Positions 1 to 8,303 of a stretch of DNA of 14,496 nucleotides are shown here, in pieces. Under the pieces are notes generated by a model. It was not told the origin of the DNA. It did no database searches and worked only from the letters and a program-made list of their open reading frames with translations. Within the stretch, counting starts at the first letter, position 1, and each line of letters opens with the position of its first letter. The position numbers were made by a program, and so were the translations under genes. Source of the stretch: Bacteroidota bacterium (GTDB lineage: Bacteria > Bacteroidota > Bacteroidia > Bacteroidales > VadinHA17); contig DAOWNN010000020.1 in NCBI GenBank assembly GCA_030642585.1, positions 1 through 14,496 on the forward strand, written 5' to 3'.

Positions 1-392
1 ATGTCAATGGGCCATTCCAGTTCGGCATATTCTTTACTCACTGTTATTCCAAGCGAAAGGGTTATGGCTGCAGCAGCAATAATAGACTGCCATCCCCAAA
101 AATGGATCTTACTTAAAACATCACTAAACATACGGGCTTTAAGTAGCCGTTGCATGGAGTAATACACCGCCGTAAAAATCCCATTTCCAACAAAAGCAAA
201 AATTGCTGCATTTGTATGAATGGGCCTTATTCGGCCAAATGTTAAATACTCCAGGTTGAAATTCAAGGCCGGGATGAAGATATGAAAAGCAGTCAGCAGC
301 CCATAAAGTAATCCGATTGCCCCCCAAAAAATGGTTGCATAAGCAAATTGTTTTACGATTTTATTATCATAATAAAATTTTTCAAGTTCCAT
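1..392 (-). CDS. ccoN: cbb3-type cytochrome c oxidase subunit I (CcoN), N-terminal part, cut by window edge
   Basis: This is the haem-copper catalytic subunit of the high-affinity cbb3 terminal oxidase, an inner-membrane enzyme that reduces oxygen to water. The reverse complement starts ATG GAA CTT GAA AAA, and 130 residues are visible before the frame leaves the window. Typical family stretches are present: a first membrane segment around residues 16-43, then RIRPIHTNAAIFAF, where His59 is the expected low-spin haem b ligand, then HFWGWQ and SKEYAELEWPID. The last of these corresponds to the SKEYAE-EW motif of CcoN. The start lies 8 bp after the ccoS stop, so the two genes are almost certainly cotranscribed. 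In Bacteroidota ccoN is often fused to ccoO; this cannot be seen here because the 3' part is missing. Confidence 0.93.
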   Translation of the reverse strand, partial: MELEKFYYDNKIVKQFAYATIFWGAIGLLYGLLTAFHIFIPALNFNLEYLTFGRIRPIHTNAAIFAFVGNGIFTAVYYSMQRLLKARMFSDVLSKIHFWGWQSIIAAAAITLSLGITVSKEYAELEWPID

Positions 393-400
393 AAGCACAG

Positions 401-634
401 TTAATTTTGGTTGTTTTTATCAGAGTTTACATTAGGTTCGTCCTCGTGGTTCTTTGTTTCATCTTTTTTATGGTCCTGGTCTGCCTTTTTGCCCGGAGGG
501 TCATCAAACAGAATGCGAACTGCAGGACCATAGTTATCTTCATATTGCCCGCTTCTAACTGCCCATATAAAAGCTATGAGAAAACCTGAAGCTACCAATA
601 CTCCAATAATGATTAAAAAGATTATCGCATGCAA
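401..634 (-). CDS. ccoS: cbb3 oxidase maturation protein CcoS
   Basis: A 77-residue protein with one N-terminal membrane helix (about residues 3-27), the CcoS signature AFIWAVRSGQYEDNYGPAVRILFDD, and a charged, lysine- and acid-rich tail. CcoS is needed for cofactor insertion into cbb3 oxidase and normally lies beside ccoI and ccoN. Only a TTG start fits: the frame is closed by TAA seven codons upstream and contains no ATG before the helix. A promoter predicted at 663-693 would give a leader of only about 20 nt, which supports this start. The C-terminal tail (ending NVNSDKNNQN) is longer than in short proteobacterial CcoS proteins. ccoN follows after 8 bp. Here ccoS is separated from ccoI by a 7-kb block on the other strand. 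Confidence 0.9.
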   Translation of the reverse strand: MHAIIFLIIIGVLVASGFLIAFIWAVRSGQYEDNYGPAVRILFDDPPGKKADQDHKKDETKNHEDEPNVNSDKNNQN

Positions 635-662
635 TATTCCAAAATATGCTGATTAATAGATA

Positions 663-693
663 CAAAAATATTTATCTTCTACTAGTAAGCAAA
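663..693 (-). promoter_or_regulatory. Bacteroidota-type promoter for ccoS-ccoN
   Basis: On the minus strand the sequence reads TTTG (693-690), exactly 19 nt, then TATTTTTG (670-663). This is an exact match to the Bacteroidota primary-sigma consensus TTTG-N19-TAnnTTTG. A transcript starting about 6-7 nt downstream would have a roughly 20-nt leader before the TTG start of ccoS. I saw no clear FNR/CRP-like palindrome upstream. The match is direct; activity is inferred. Confidence 0.75.
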
Positions 694-800
694 TTCAGAC
701 AACAATTTATAACTAATTTAGATAGATTAATGTTTAGAAAGGCCTTAAAATAATCTGGCTTTATATGAATATCCGATGTTTATATTTTATTATTAAATGA

Positions 801-830
801 TTGATTATGAATAGCCTTTTTTATAACTTG
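801..830 (+). promoter_or_regulatory. Possible promoter for the HEAT-like/dikinase/MaeB-like cassette
   Basis: TTG at 801-803 and TAACTTG at 824-830 are separated by 20 nt, a partial match to the Bacteroidota consensus. Transcription would start near 836 and leave a leader of about 58 nt before the ATG at 894. The remainder of the 635-893 intergenic stretch is very AT-rich, and I saw no gene or RNA structure in it. Confidence 0.35.
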
Positions 831-893
831 TAAGGGATACGGTTTTTAATTAAAATTCATAGTTCATTGGATAAGCATTACCTTATTAGAAAA

Positions 894-2123
894 ATGGCAA
901 AGACAAAATCAAAATCCGTTCAGCCTGAAAAGATGACCGACTCCAATGATCATCTTATCAGGTCCATAATTGCCAGGTTAAACCTTATAATAGCCCGTCC
1001 CGATCAAGTAAAAAAGGATTGTGATAAACTTCGCTTGCTGATAAAAAAAACATTACCAGGTTCAGTTTTCACCAATTTAGAACCTTTATTTCCTTTGCTA
1101 CAAAAACGTTCTGGCCTTATTGCCGGGCATATTTTTTCTTTTCTGGAAGAAACGTCAAAGACCTGTCTTGATCCGCTTCCTTATATCAAAGCAATGCTCA
1201 GTTCAAGGGATAAAAAACTAGCCCTGCGTGCGCTGAAATACGCCGTTCAATTAGCTGAAAAAGGAAATCTAATAGTAAACCGCGCTTTTATCCAATTTCT
1301 AGCCAGGCGGATGAGCATAGAAAAAACACCCTTTACCAAAAAAGAAGCTATTCTTAATATCCTATTGATTATCAAGCATTATGATCCGGGAAAGGGATTC
1401 CACTATACAGATCCTTTACTAATATTATATCTGGAAGAAGATAATATGGAAATACGCCGTTTGGCTGCCCGGTTGTTAGACGAATCAGTAAAAACAGTTA
1501 AGCAGGATGTGGCGGAAACCATTCTTGGCAAAATCGAATATGCATTTTTTTCACCCTATCTTATCTACACCCGAGCTACGCATATCGACTTGCTTTGTTT
1601 TCCGCCTGAACCAGGTGCATTGGCATCTTTGCAGAATGATTTTATTTGTACCAAAGAAATAATTGGCAATAGACTCCTAAAAAAGCTTATTGCAAAACTA
1701 GGTTGGAGCCGTCTTAATTTAGGATTTCAAGTTCAGGTATTAACAGGTGTTATCATAGATGGTTCACCTCCCTTTTTGGTTTCTGAAGTGGAAGCGCTTC
1801 TTTTAGGAAAATGTAAGGGTGCAAAGCAGTCTTCCATAAAGTATCTTATTATCGCATGTGGTGGTCAGGTTTCTGAAAAACCCAACAGGGAAAATGAGAA
1901 TGGACCAATAAGCCGTTTTCGATCCTATAATCTAAACCATGCCGCTTTGCTTAATGATTTCCTTGATGTTGGTCCTCTGACCGAGAAAAAAGTCAGGGAT
2001 ATGATCGGTCGTATGGATCAAATTGTGGAAGACTACCTAGCACTATTTAAGTCTTTTAGTGACGAATGCACCATTCTTCCCGGGCTATATCAGGAAATGA
2101 GAGATGAAATTATTACTAGTTAG
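894..2123 (+). CDS. Uncharacterised alpha-helical, possibly HEAT-like repeat protein
   Basis: I do not recognise a named family. The 409-residue product has no signal peptide or membrane segment. After a basic, polar N-terminus it is a run of amphipathic helices in pairs, such as FTNLEPLFPLLQKRSGLIAGHIFSFLEE, then DKKLALRALKYAVQLAEKG, then DNMEIRRLAARLLDESV. Their spacing and LxxLA-type pattern resemble HEAT/ARM solenoids, which usually bind protein partners. I chose the ATG at 894 over an in-frame TTG at 867 because ATG is the stronger start; the TTG would add nine residues. It is the first gene of a three-gene operon, and the dikinase-like gene starts 38 bp after its stop, so a scaffold or adaptor role for that enzyme is a reasonable guess. 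The fold assignment is by eye and moderate at best. Confidence 0.7.
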   Translation: MAKTKSKSVQPEKMTDSNDHLIRSIIARLNLIIARPDQVKKDCDKLRLLIKKTLPGSVFTNLEPLFPLLQKRSGLIAGHIFSFLEETSKTCLDPLPYIKAMLSSRDKKLALRALKYAVQLAEKGNLIVNRAFIQFLARRMSIEKTPFTKKEAILNILLIIKHYDPGKGFHYTDPLLILYLEEDNMEIRRLAARLLDESVKTVKQDVAETILGKIEYAFFSPYLIYTRATHIDLLCFPPEPGALASLQNDFICTKEIIGNRLLKKLIAKLGWSRLNLGFQVQVLTGVIIDGSPPFLVSEVEALLLGKCKGAKQSSIKYLIIACGGQVSEKPNRENENGPISRFRSYNLNHAALLNDFLDVGPLTEKKVRDMIGRMDQIVEDYLALFKSFSDECTILPGLYQEMRDEIITS

Positions 2124-2161
2124 ATGAATATACAGATCAGCCGCAGCTTTCAGCAGATCTA

Positions 2162-5100
2162 ATGCGAATCGTACAATTCTTTGAAGAGCCCCGTTCTCTA
2201 GGCGAAGTTCGCACCCTTCATGGTCTTAAGAGATATTTGCATCAACAGGGTCTCAGCATGGGCTTCAAATTAGTCGAAGGAAGCCGGCAGCCTAACCGCA
2301 CTGTGGATATAATTATAGCTACTGAGAATGGCATTCAATTTGTTTTTAATAAAATTCGTTTTTCCGATTTCGAATCATCTGTGCATAATAAATTTAAGGC
2401 TTCAAAAACCCCGTTTTCTGTGGACATGCTTATCGATGGTTTTGCCCGGCAGATGCTGCAGGGTCAGGAGCAATTTCCCAATGTTGATATTTTCTGCTAC
2501 GGTAATGAAGTACATTATTATTTTGGATTTCGCAATCATCCTGCTTTTTTGCGAATCGATTACGCCCCACCCTTACGCGGAGGTATGATTGATCTGGAAT
2601 ATTTTGGTGTTAGCAATTACGAACTGGATCAGCATCCAAATATTTCTCTGGATGCCATTCGAACATTTTTCCAGGGTATGGAGTACGAAATCCAAATTGA
2701 CGCAACCCATATTCATGCACGCTATGATAAGGAACGCGCCCTCACCCTGGGAGACTTGTGCAGGAAAGCAAGGCAGATATTCCGCATGGCTCCCTATTTC
2801 ATGGATTTAGACTGGACAATTGGTTCCCTGGATCTCGAAAGTGAAGCGCGCCAGAAAGTGGCTGAAGCATGGATGGAATTTTTTCTGCGCTGGGGTTTCA
2901 TTCCTCTAAAAACCATTCTGACTAAAAACAAGCTCGGTATCTTAAGCGGTTTTGTGGATGAACCAACTGGGCGAAAGGAAAAGGTCTGGTCTGGTAAGGG
3001 CAATTATGAAGATATATATACCGGTTTCCCATCTGTCGGATTTTATGAAAATTTTATGGATATAATTCGCAAACAGGGTCTTGAGATTGCAATTCCAACT
3101 AATAAGGAAAGTGACACATATCCTGGTCAGTTAGAGATAGAAGAATGGGTACTTAATCCAATCCGACAAGCTGTTGTACGCGGGGAAATCATTAAAACCA
3201 CCGAAAGACTACAACTTCAAACACCCGATCTTTTCATTCGTGTCCATGAAGCCGAATTATTCGCTGAACTATTAGTTGCCGGATCAGGCAAAATGGCTTC
3301 TGCTGTAAGTACAGCCATTATTGTGCGGCAAATGGAACGAAGTATAACTTTCAATACAACTGGAAGTGTTAACGGTTTTCTCGTCCAGAGAGCCGTTCTG
3401 GCTTTGCGTAGTGAAGAAATATGTTTTTACGTGTTACGAGGAGCAAATGGTATGATCCGGCTTGCTTTTTTTATTCGTGACCAAATTGTGTATAAAAGTC
3501 GCAAAAATAAATCTAAAGCATGGATTTCAAATGCAAGCCTTGAAGCATCCAAACTTATGGCGCTGCTTCGTACTAACGATTTTGTTGACACACTACCCAC
3601 ATCAATTAACACTAATGATGAAGCAAAAGCCGTTCAATTTCTGGAAGAAATAAAACAAAGTGTCCTGCCTCCGGAAAAAGTGCCTTTACGTGGTGAGCGT
3701 ATTGTAACAGGGATGAAAGCCTCACCGGGCAATTCTGTCGGTAAAGCTATTTTCGGGACTGAAGGACATAATCCTCAGGATTTCCGGGGATCTATACTGG
3801 TGGCCCCCTCTATAAGGCCAACAGATACGACCTTTCTTTACTATGCTGATGGGATTATATCCACTGGCGGTGGTATTTTGAGCCATGCCGGACTTATCGC
3901 TATGCAATTAGGCAAACCCTCGCTCATTATTTCGGGCAAGTGGCAGGTTGATTCCGGTGGGCAGAGCATTCTGTATTACCATTCGCTTGAATACCAAATA
4001 AAACAGAAACAAATCAATACCTTTGATGTGTGTATCCGAAATGATATTTACAAGAAGGAATATGCCCTGCGCGAAGGCGATCTGCTTATATTAGATGCTC
4101 TGGCCGGAAACGTACGTGTGTTAGGTCAGAACAGAGACGTCCTGTCTCTGCACGAAGGATTCCGTTTATACAGTGGTGCCAACGAGATGCTTACCCTTAT
4201 TAAAAAGGAAAATGAAATACTGAACCTGCGTGGTAAGAGGTTGCGTGCCCGCCATCAGTTAGAAAATGTATTACGTCGCTGTTCCGATCCCGTAACGGCA
4301 AGATATGCCATATTTGAAATCTTATTACATGAACCTACTACCGGAACAGAAATGATCCAACGGGATAAGGGTATTCTTCTGTCAGTTCTTCTTAACAATC
4401 CGTTATTGGCCACTGACGTGCGGGATTATCTGATGCTGGTTATGGATGAATTAATAAGCAGTTTCAAGAAAAGCGTTTATAAAGCCAAAAGAGATATTCC
4501 GTCTTCCGATTATGCTTACGAAGTTCTATCCTTGAGGCTGGATATTATTTACCATAAGCGGGCAGTCGATAGTGCTGCAGCAGCTCTTGTTAAATGTGAT
4601 ATTAAAATGCCCACAGATGAAGATTTCAGCATGGGAAATATTGAATCGCTGGCAGTAGACCGACTCTTTTTTTTAAGGGAAAAGCTAGTAAGGAGAATTA
4701 AACATTTTTCGGATAAAAGGGATAAAGATTCCCAAATGCGACATTTATTGCGTCAACTGGAACGCATAAACACGATTTTTTCCATAGACCAAAAAAGTAG
4801 TTCTGTAATTAGCAAACTGCAAAAGCAATTGTCCGAACGGGACAACGAAACAAGAAAAAAACTTGAAAGTCGCTTTTTTATAGACCATAGCGACGGTGGA
4901 TTTGAATTATTTAACCATATCGGTTGGAAAGCTGCAAATCTCGCTGAAATAAAGCGTCTTGCTAAAGAAGAGCTTGTCCCGCCTTGGTTTGTAGTTACGG
5001 ATAAAGGCTTCAGGGAAGCACTGCATACTCCAGTGACTGAAACAGAATCGGGAATCGGCCGCCAGTTTGTGCCTGGACTTTCACTGCAGGAAGCAATAAA

Positions 5101-5998
5101 TACAGTTCTGGATCGGGATGATTTGAATAACTATCAGAAATCGATGCAAATCCGTGGTCTATGGGAAAGTATTCGGTTGCCAGAGGCCCTATGTAAGGCT
5201 GTTATAAAAGCTTACAGAAATATTATCAGGGACTCGGCAGCAAAAGATAAATCTGATGAGGAAGTTGGTCTCGTTTACGTAGCTGTCCGCTCTTCTTCCC
5301 GGGAGGAAGATACCGAAGCGGCAGCTCGCGCAGGTGAATTTGAGACTTATTTATACATTCATGGTGAAGATCAACTTCTCTATTATCTAAAACGAACCTG
5401 GAGTGGACTTTGGACCAGACGGGCTATCCATAATCGCGCTTTATTGGGCGGGGAGCTTAGGCAAACAGGCGGTGGTATTATTGTGCAACGCATGGTTAAT
5501 TCCCGTGTGTCAGGCGTTTTGCAGACGGTTAATATCCCCAGAGGCAATATCAGGGAAATGGTTATTAACGCTGGTTTAGGTCTTGGAGAAGGCGTAGTTT
5601 CAGGAACGGTAGCTGCGGATCAGATTACTGTAACCAAGAACACCGATCATGAGAAAGAGTTGCTTCGTTTACGCTATATTACCAGCGATAAAACAGAACA
5701 AATTGTGTTTAATCAACATGCCGGAATTGGCACTATTCGTTCACAAACCCTTTATCATCAACGATTGCGGCCGGCTCTGGAATATGTTGAATTGTGTCAA
5801 CTGGTCAGCAATGCCGCCTTTCTGGAAAAAGCCTACGGCTATCCCCTGGATATCGAATTTGGTATTGAAGGCAGTCACTTATGGATTTTGCAGGTCCGGC
5901 CGATAGCTTCATTCTTATCTGTCCTTAATGAAACAATCGAATGCTTTCCAATAAAGAAAATTACCAATCAGGAGCATAAAAAAAAAATAAAAACCTAA
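2162..5998 (+). CDS. Dikinase-like protein: unknown N-domain, phosphohistidine domain, then ATP-grasp (GWD-like order)
   Basis: A 1278-residue cytosolic protein of the PEP-synthase/PPDK/glucan-water-dikinase superfamily. These enzymes use ATP to phosphorylate a mobile-domain histidine and pass that phosphate to an acceptor. Residues 1 to about 510 match nothing I know and contain no membrane segment. The phosphohistidine domain spans about 514-665 (GMKASPGNSVGKA, then GGGILSHAG with His575) and carries an extra 40 residues or so near 595-636. A charged helical linker follows (about 670-915). The ATP-grasp domain fills 915-1260, with Lys923 in GWKAANLAE, Arg1043 in VRSSS, the AGEFETYL and GLGLGEGVVSGTVAADQ motifs, and Glu1232, Gln1244 and Arg1246 in the C-terminal DIEF...ILQVRPI block. 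The expected nucleotide and metal residues all look present. The domain order is that of glucan, water dikinases, and there is no PEP/pyruvate TIM barrel, so 'PEP synthase' would be a misleading name. The acceptor is unknown. The next gene follows after 7 bp. Confidence 0.85.
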   Translation: MRIVQFFEEPRSLGEVRTLHGLKRYLHQQGLSMGFKLVEGSRQPNRTVDIIIATENGIQFVFNKIRFSDFESSVHNKFKASKTPFSVDMLIDGFARQMLQGQEQFPNVDIFCYGNEVHYYFGFRNHPAFLRIDYAPPLRGGMIDLEYFGVSNYELDQHPNISLDAIRTFFQGMEYEIQIDATHIHARYDKERALTLGDLCRKARQIFRMAPYFMDLDWTIGSLDLESEARQKVAEAWMEFFLRWGFIPLKTILTKNKLGILSGFVDEPTGRKEKVWSGKGNYEDIYTGFPSVGFYENFMDIIRKQGLEIAIPTNKESDTYPGQLEIEEWVLNPIRQAVVRGEIIKTTERLQLQTPDLFIRVHEAELFAELLVAGSGKMASAVSTAIIVRQMERSITFNTTGSVNGFLVQRAVLALRSEEICFYVLRGANGMIRLAFFIRDQIVYKSRKNKSKAWISNASLEASKLMALLRTNDFVDTLPTSINTNDEAKAVQFLEEIKQSVLPPEKVPLRGERIVTGMKASPGNSVGKAIFGTEGHNPQDFRGSILVAPSIRPTDTTFLYYADGIISTGGGILSHAGLIAMQLGKPSLIISGKWQVDSGGQSILYYHSLEYQIKQKQINTFDVCIRNDIYKKEYALREGDLLILDALAGNVRVLGQNRDVLSLHEGFRLYSGANEMLTLIKKENEILNLRGKRLRARHQLENVLRRCSDPVTARYAIFEILLHEPTTGTEMIQRDKGILLSVLLNNPLLATDVRDYLMLVMDELISSFKKSVYKAKRDIPSSDYAYEVLSLRLDIIYHKRAVDSAAAALVKCDIKMPTDEDFSMGNIESLAVDRLFFLREKLVRRIKHFSDKRDKDSQMRHLLRQLERINTIFSIDQKSSSVISKLQKQLSERDNETRKKLESRFFIDHSDGGFELFNHIGWKAANLAEIKRLAKEELVPPWFVVTDKGFREALHTPVTETESGIGRQFVPGLSLQEAINTVLDRDDLNNYQKSMQIRGLWESIRLPEALCKAVIKAYRNIIRDSAAKDKSDEEVGLVYVAVRSSSREEDTEAAARAGEFETYLYIHGEDQLLYYLKRTWSGLWTRRAIHNRALLGGELRQTGGGIIVQRMVNSRVSGVLQTVNIPRGNIREMVINAGLGLGEGVVSGTVAADQITVTKNTDHEKELLRLRYITSDKTEQIVFNQHAGIGTIRSQTLYHQRLRPALEYVELCQLVSNAAFLEKAYGYPLDIEFGIEGSHLWILQVRPIASFLSVLNETIECFPIKKITNQEHKKKIKT

Positions 5999-6005
5999 AA
6001 TAATT

Positions 6006-8261
6006 ATGATCAAGCAGGAAGATTCACTAAAATACCACAAAAGTCCCAAACCGGGCAAAATCGAAGTTAAAGCTACAAAAGCCTGTCTTACCCCAAGAGA
6101 AATGCGTCTGGCCTATCTGCCTGGTGCTTCATATCCTTCCATGGAAATTATGAAGAAAGAAACAGAAGTATTCAAATATACGGCAAAAGGAAATCTTGTG
6201 GGGGTAATTACTAATGGTACGGCAATCCCTGGTCTTGGAGATATCGGGCCGGCGGCAGCCAAACCCATGCAGGAAGGAATGGCAGTTCTTTTTAAGAGAC
6301 TGGCCGATATCGATGTTTTTGACATTGAATTGAACACAACCGATCCCGACCGCTTTATCGAAACTGTAATTATGTTGGAGCCTACTTTTGGGGGGATTAA
6401 TTTAAAAGATATTAAAGCACCCGAGGGCCTGTATATTTACGACCGTCTTCTTGAAAGTCTTAAAATTCCGGTATTCCATGAAAATCTTTACAGCACGGCT
6501 GTAGTTGCTGTTGCGGCTCTGATAAACGCTCTGGATCTTGTGGAAAAGAAACTTGATGAAATCCGTATGGTTATTTGCGGGGCCGGAACGGTTGGCATAG
6601 GATGTGCACGGTTGTTTAAACGCCTGGGCATCAATCCTGAAAATGTGTTGATTTATGATGTTAATGGTTTACTGCATCCGCAACGAACCGACCTTTTTGA
6701 TTACCAGTTGCCCTTTGCCAGGAAATCGCAAGCACGTGATTTAGCTCAGGGGTTGAAAGAGACCGATGTCTTTATCGGTGCTTCGGCCGGGGGTGTATTA
6801 AGCCTGGAAATGATCCGTTCTATGAATCGGTATCCTATAGTTTTTGCTCTGGCCACTCCTGAACCGGAAATCGGATACGAAGAAGCAAAAGGTAGCCGCC
6901 AGGATATAATTGTAGCCACAGGTTTGGATCAGTATCCTAACGCAGTTATGGACATATTGAGTTTTCCTTATATTTTTCGGGGTGCACTGGATGTGCAAGC
7001 AGGAGCCATTACAGAAAATATGATGTTGGCTGCTGCCCGTGCCCTGGCTAAACTGGCCAGGGATGAAGTTGTAGAGGAGGTTGAACGGGCCTATGGTTAC
7101 GAACGTTTCTGCTTTGGTCCGGAATACCTTCTGCCCAGAGCAATAGACCCACGCATTCTGATGCGTGAATCCGCAGCTGTAGCCCTTCAGGCCAAGGAGG
7201 ATGGAGTTGCTAACCTACCCATGGAAAGCGATGTATATGAAGAGAATCTAGCTGTCCGTTTAGGCACAGGACGGGAAACCTTGCGCTCTTTAATTATACG
7301 GGCGCGACAAAAAGTATTGAACGTTGTTTTTTCTGAAGGAAGTAACGAAACCATCTTGCGCGCCTCGGGCATATTAATTGAGGAGGGAATAGCTAACCCT
7401 ATTTTGTTAGGCAGCGAAGAAGAAATCCGTCGTGAGATTGATCTGCTAGGGCTCGACCTCGGAGGTGTAACCATCATTGATCCAACCCGCAGTCATCATT
7501 TTGAAGAATATGTTAATGATTACTTTTCAATGCGTAAAAGACGTGGTGTTATGCGAGCTACAGCCGTTCAGCGTCTAAGCCAGAGGGATTATTATGCCTC
7601 TATGATGGTGCACAAGGGTCACGCCGATATGATGATAGCCGGTTATTCAACACATTACGTTCAAAGTTTACGTATTATTCTTGAGGTTATAGGAACTGCA
7701 CCGGATATTAGAAATATTTCCAGCTATTATCTAATTCTGCTGCCAAAAGATGTGGTTTCCCTGGCTGACTGTACCGTTAATATTAATCCCGATGCGGAAG
7801 ATCTCGCGGAGATCGCCATTCTGACTGCAATGAAATGCCGTTCGCTGGGTTTTGAACCACACGTGGCCATGCTTTCCTTTTCCAACTTTGGGAGCGTAGA
7901 TCATCCTAACACGATCAAAGTTCGTCGGGCTACGGAAATAGTAAAAAAACGCTATCCTGATCTGGAAATAGACGGTGAAATACAGTTATCTGCTGCCCGC
8001 GATTTGGCACTGCGCGAAAGTTACTTTCCTTTTTCCACTTTAAAATCGGATGCCAACGTCCTGATCTTTCCAGATTTGCAGTCCGGAAACCTGACCCTGC
8101 ATTCATTACAATATATGGCTGAAGCAATACCGATTGGTCCAATGCTGATGGGGACACGCTTGCCGGCCCATTTAGTTCAGTACGGGGCAACCGTGGAAGA
8201 GGTAGTGAACTTGACTACCGTATGCGCTGTTGATGCTGCTGCAATAAAGGAGGATAAATAA
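6006..8261 (+). CDS. MaeB-type malic enzyme/phosphotransacetylase-like protein with substituted active site
   Basis: A 751-residue protein with the full MaeB layout: malic domain (about 20-165), Rossmann NAD(P) domain (about 165-400; GAGTVG at 192-197), and a C-terminal phosphotransacetylase-like domain (about 425-745), which in MaeB is usually a non-catalytic acetyl-CoA sensor. Normal members oxidatively decarboxylate malate to pyruvate. Here key positions differ from the family pattern. The LAYSPG tyrosine is kept (Tyr37). The lysine of EGKAVLFK is Met92. The metal-binding ED of NLEDIKAPE is Lys134-Asp135. HDDQHGTA reads HENLYSTA, putting Asn160 at a metal aspartate. NPDPEI reads TPEPEI (Thr284), and YPNQVNN reads YPNAVMD (Met315, Asp316). 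Malate oxidation is therefore unlikely, and a binding or regulatory role is inferred. It is the last gene of the cassette, 7 bp after the dikinase-like gene. Arginine codons are mostly CGN (38 CGN to 8 AGR by my hand count), unlike the SDR gene at 12139. Confidence 0.88.
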   Translation: MIKQEDSLKYHKSPKPGKIEVKATKACLTPREMRLAYLPGASYPSMEIMKKETEVFKYTAKGNLVGVITNGTAIPGLGDIGPAAAKPMQEGMAVLFKRLADIDVFDIELNTTDPDRFIETVIMLEPTFGGINLKDIKAPEGLYIYDRLLESLKIPVFHENLYSTAVVAVAALINALDLVEKKLDEIRMVICGAGTVGIGCARLFKRLGINPENVLIYDVNGLLHPQRTDLFDYQLPFARKSQARDLAQGLKETDVFIGASAGGVLSLEMIRSMNRYPIVFALATPEPEIGYEEAKGSRQDIIVATGLDQYPNAVMDILSFPYIFRGALDVQAGAITENMMLAAARALAKLARDEVVEEVERAYGYERFCFGPEYLLPRAIDPRILMRESAAVALQAKEDGVANLPMESDVYEENLAVRLGTGRETLRSLIIRARQKVLNVVFSEGSNETILRASGILIEEGIANPILLGSEEEIRREIDLLGLDLGGVTIIDPTRSHHFEEYVNDYFSMRKRRGVMRATAVQRLSQRDYYASMMVHKGHADMMIAGYSTHYVQSLRIILEVIGTAPDIRNISSYYLILLPKDVVSLADCTVNINPDAEDLAEIAILTAMKCRSLGFEPHVAMLSFSNFGSVDHPNTIKVRRATEIVKKRYPDLEIDGEIQLSAARDLALRESYFPFSTLKSDANVLIFPDLQSGNLTLHSLQYMAEAIPIGPMLMGTRLPAHLVQYGATVEEVVNLTTVCAVDAAAIKEDK

Positions 8262-8303
8262 TTTTAGTAAATCAGTGAGTTATATGTGTGGAGACCACTG
8301 GAA

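Noticed and set aside
401..634. A plus-strand open frame over ccoS (407-589)
   Set aside because: It is antisense to ccoS, whose AVRSGQY and RILFDD motifs are clear.
867..893. TTG start for the helical protein nine codons upstream of the ATG
   Set aside because: It is possible, but the ATG at 894 is a stronger start and the extra residues match no known domain. Kept only as an alternative.
2162..8261. A malate-to-PEP gluconeogenic pair (malic enzyme plus PEP synthase)
   Set aside because: The large protein lacks a PEP/pyruvate TIM barrel and has a permuted domain order. The malic-enzyme-like protein lacks its catalytic lysine and metal ligands.
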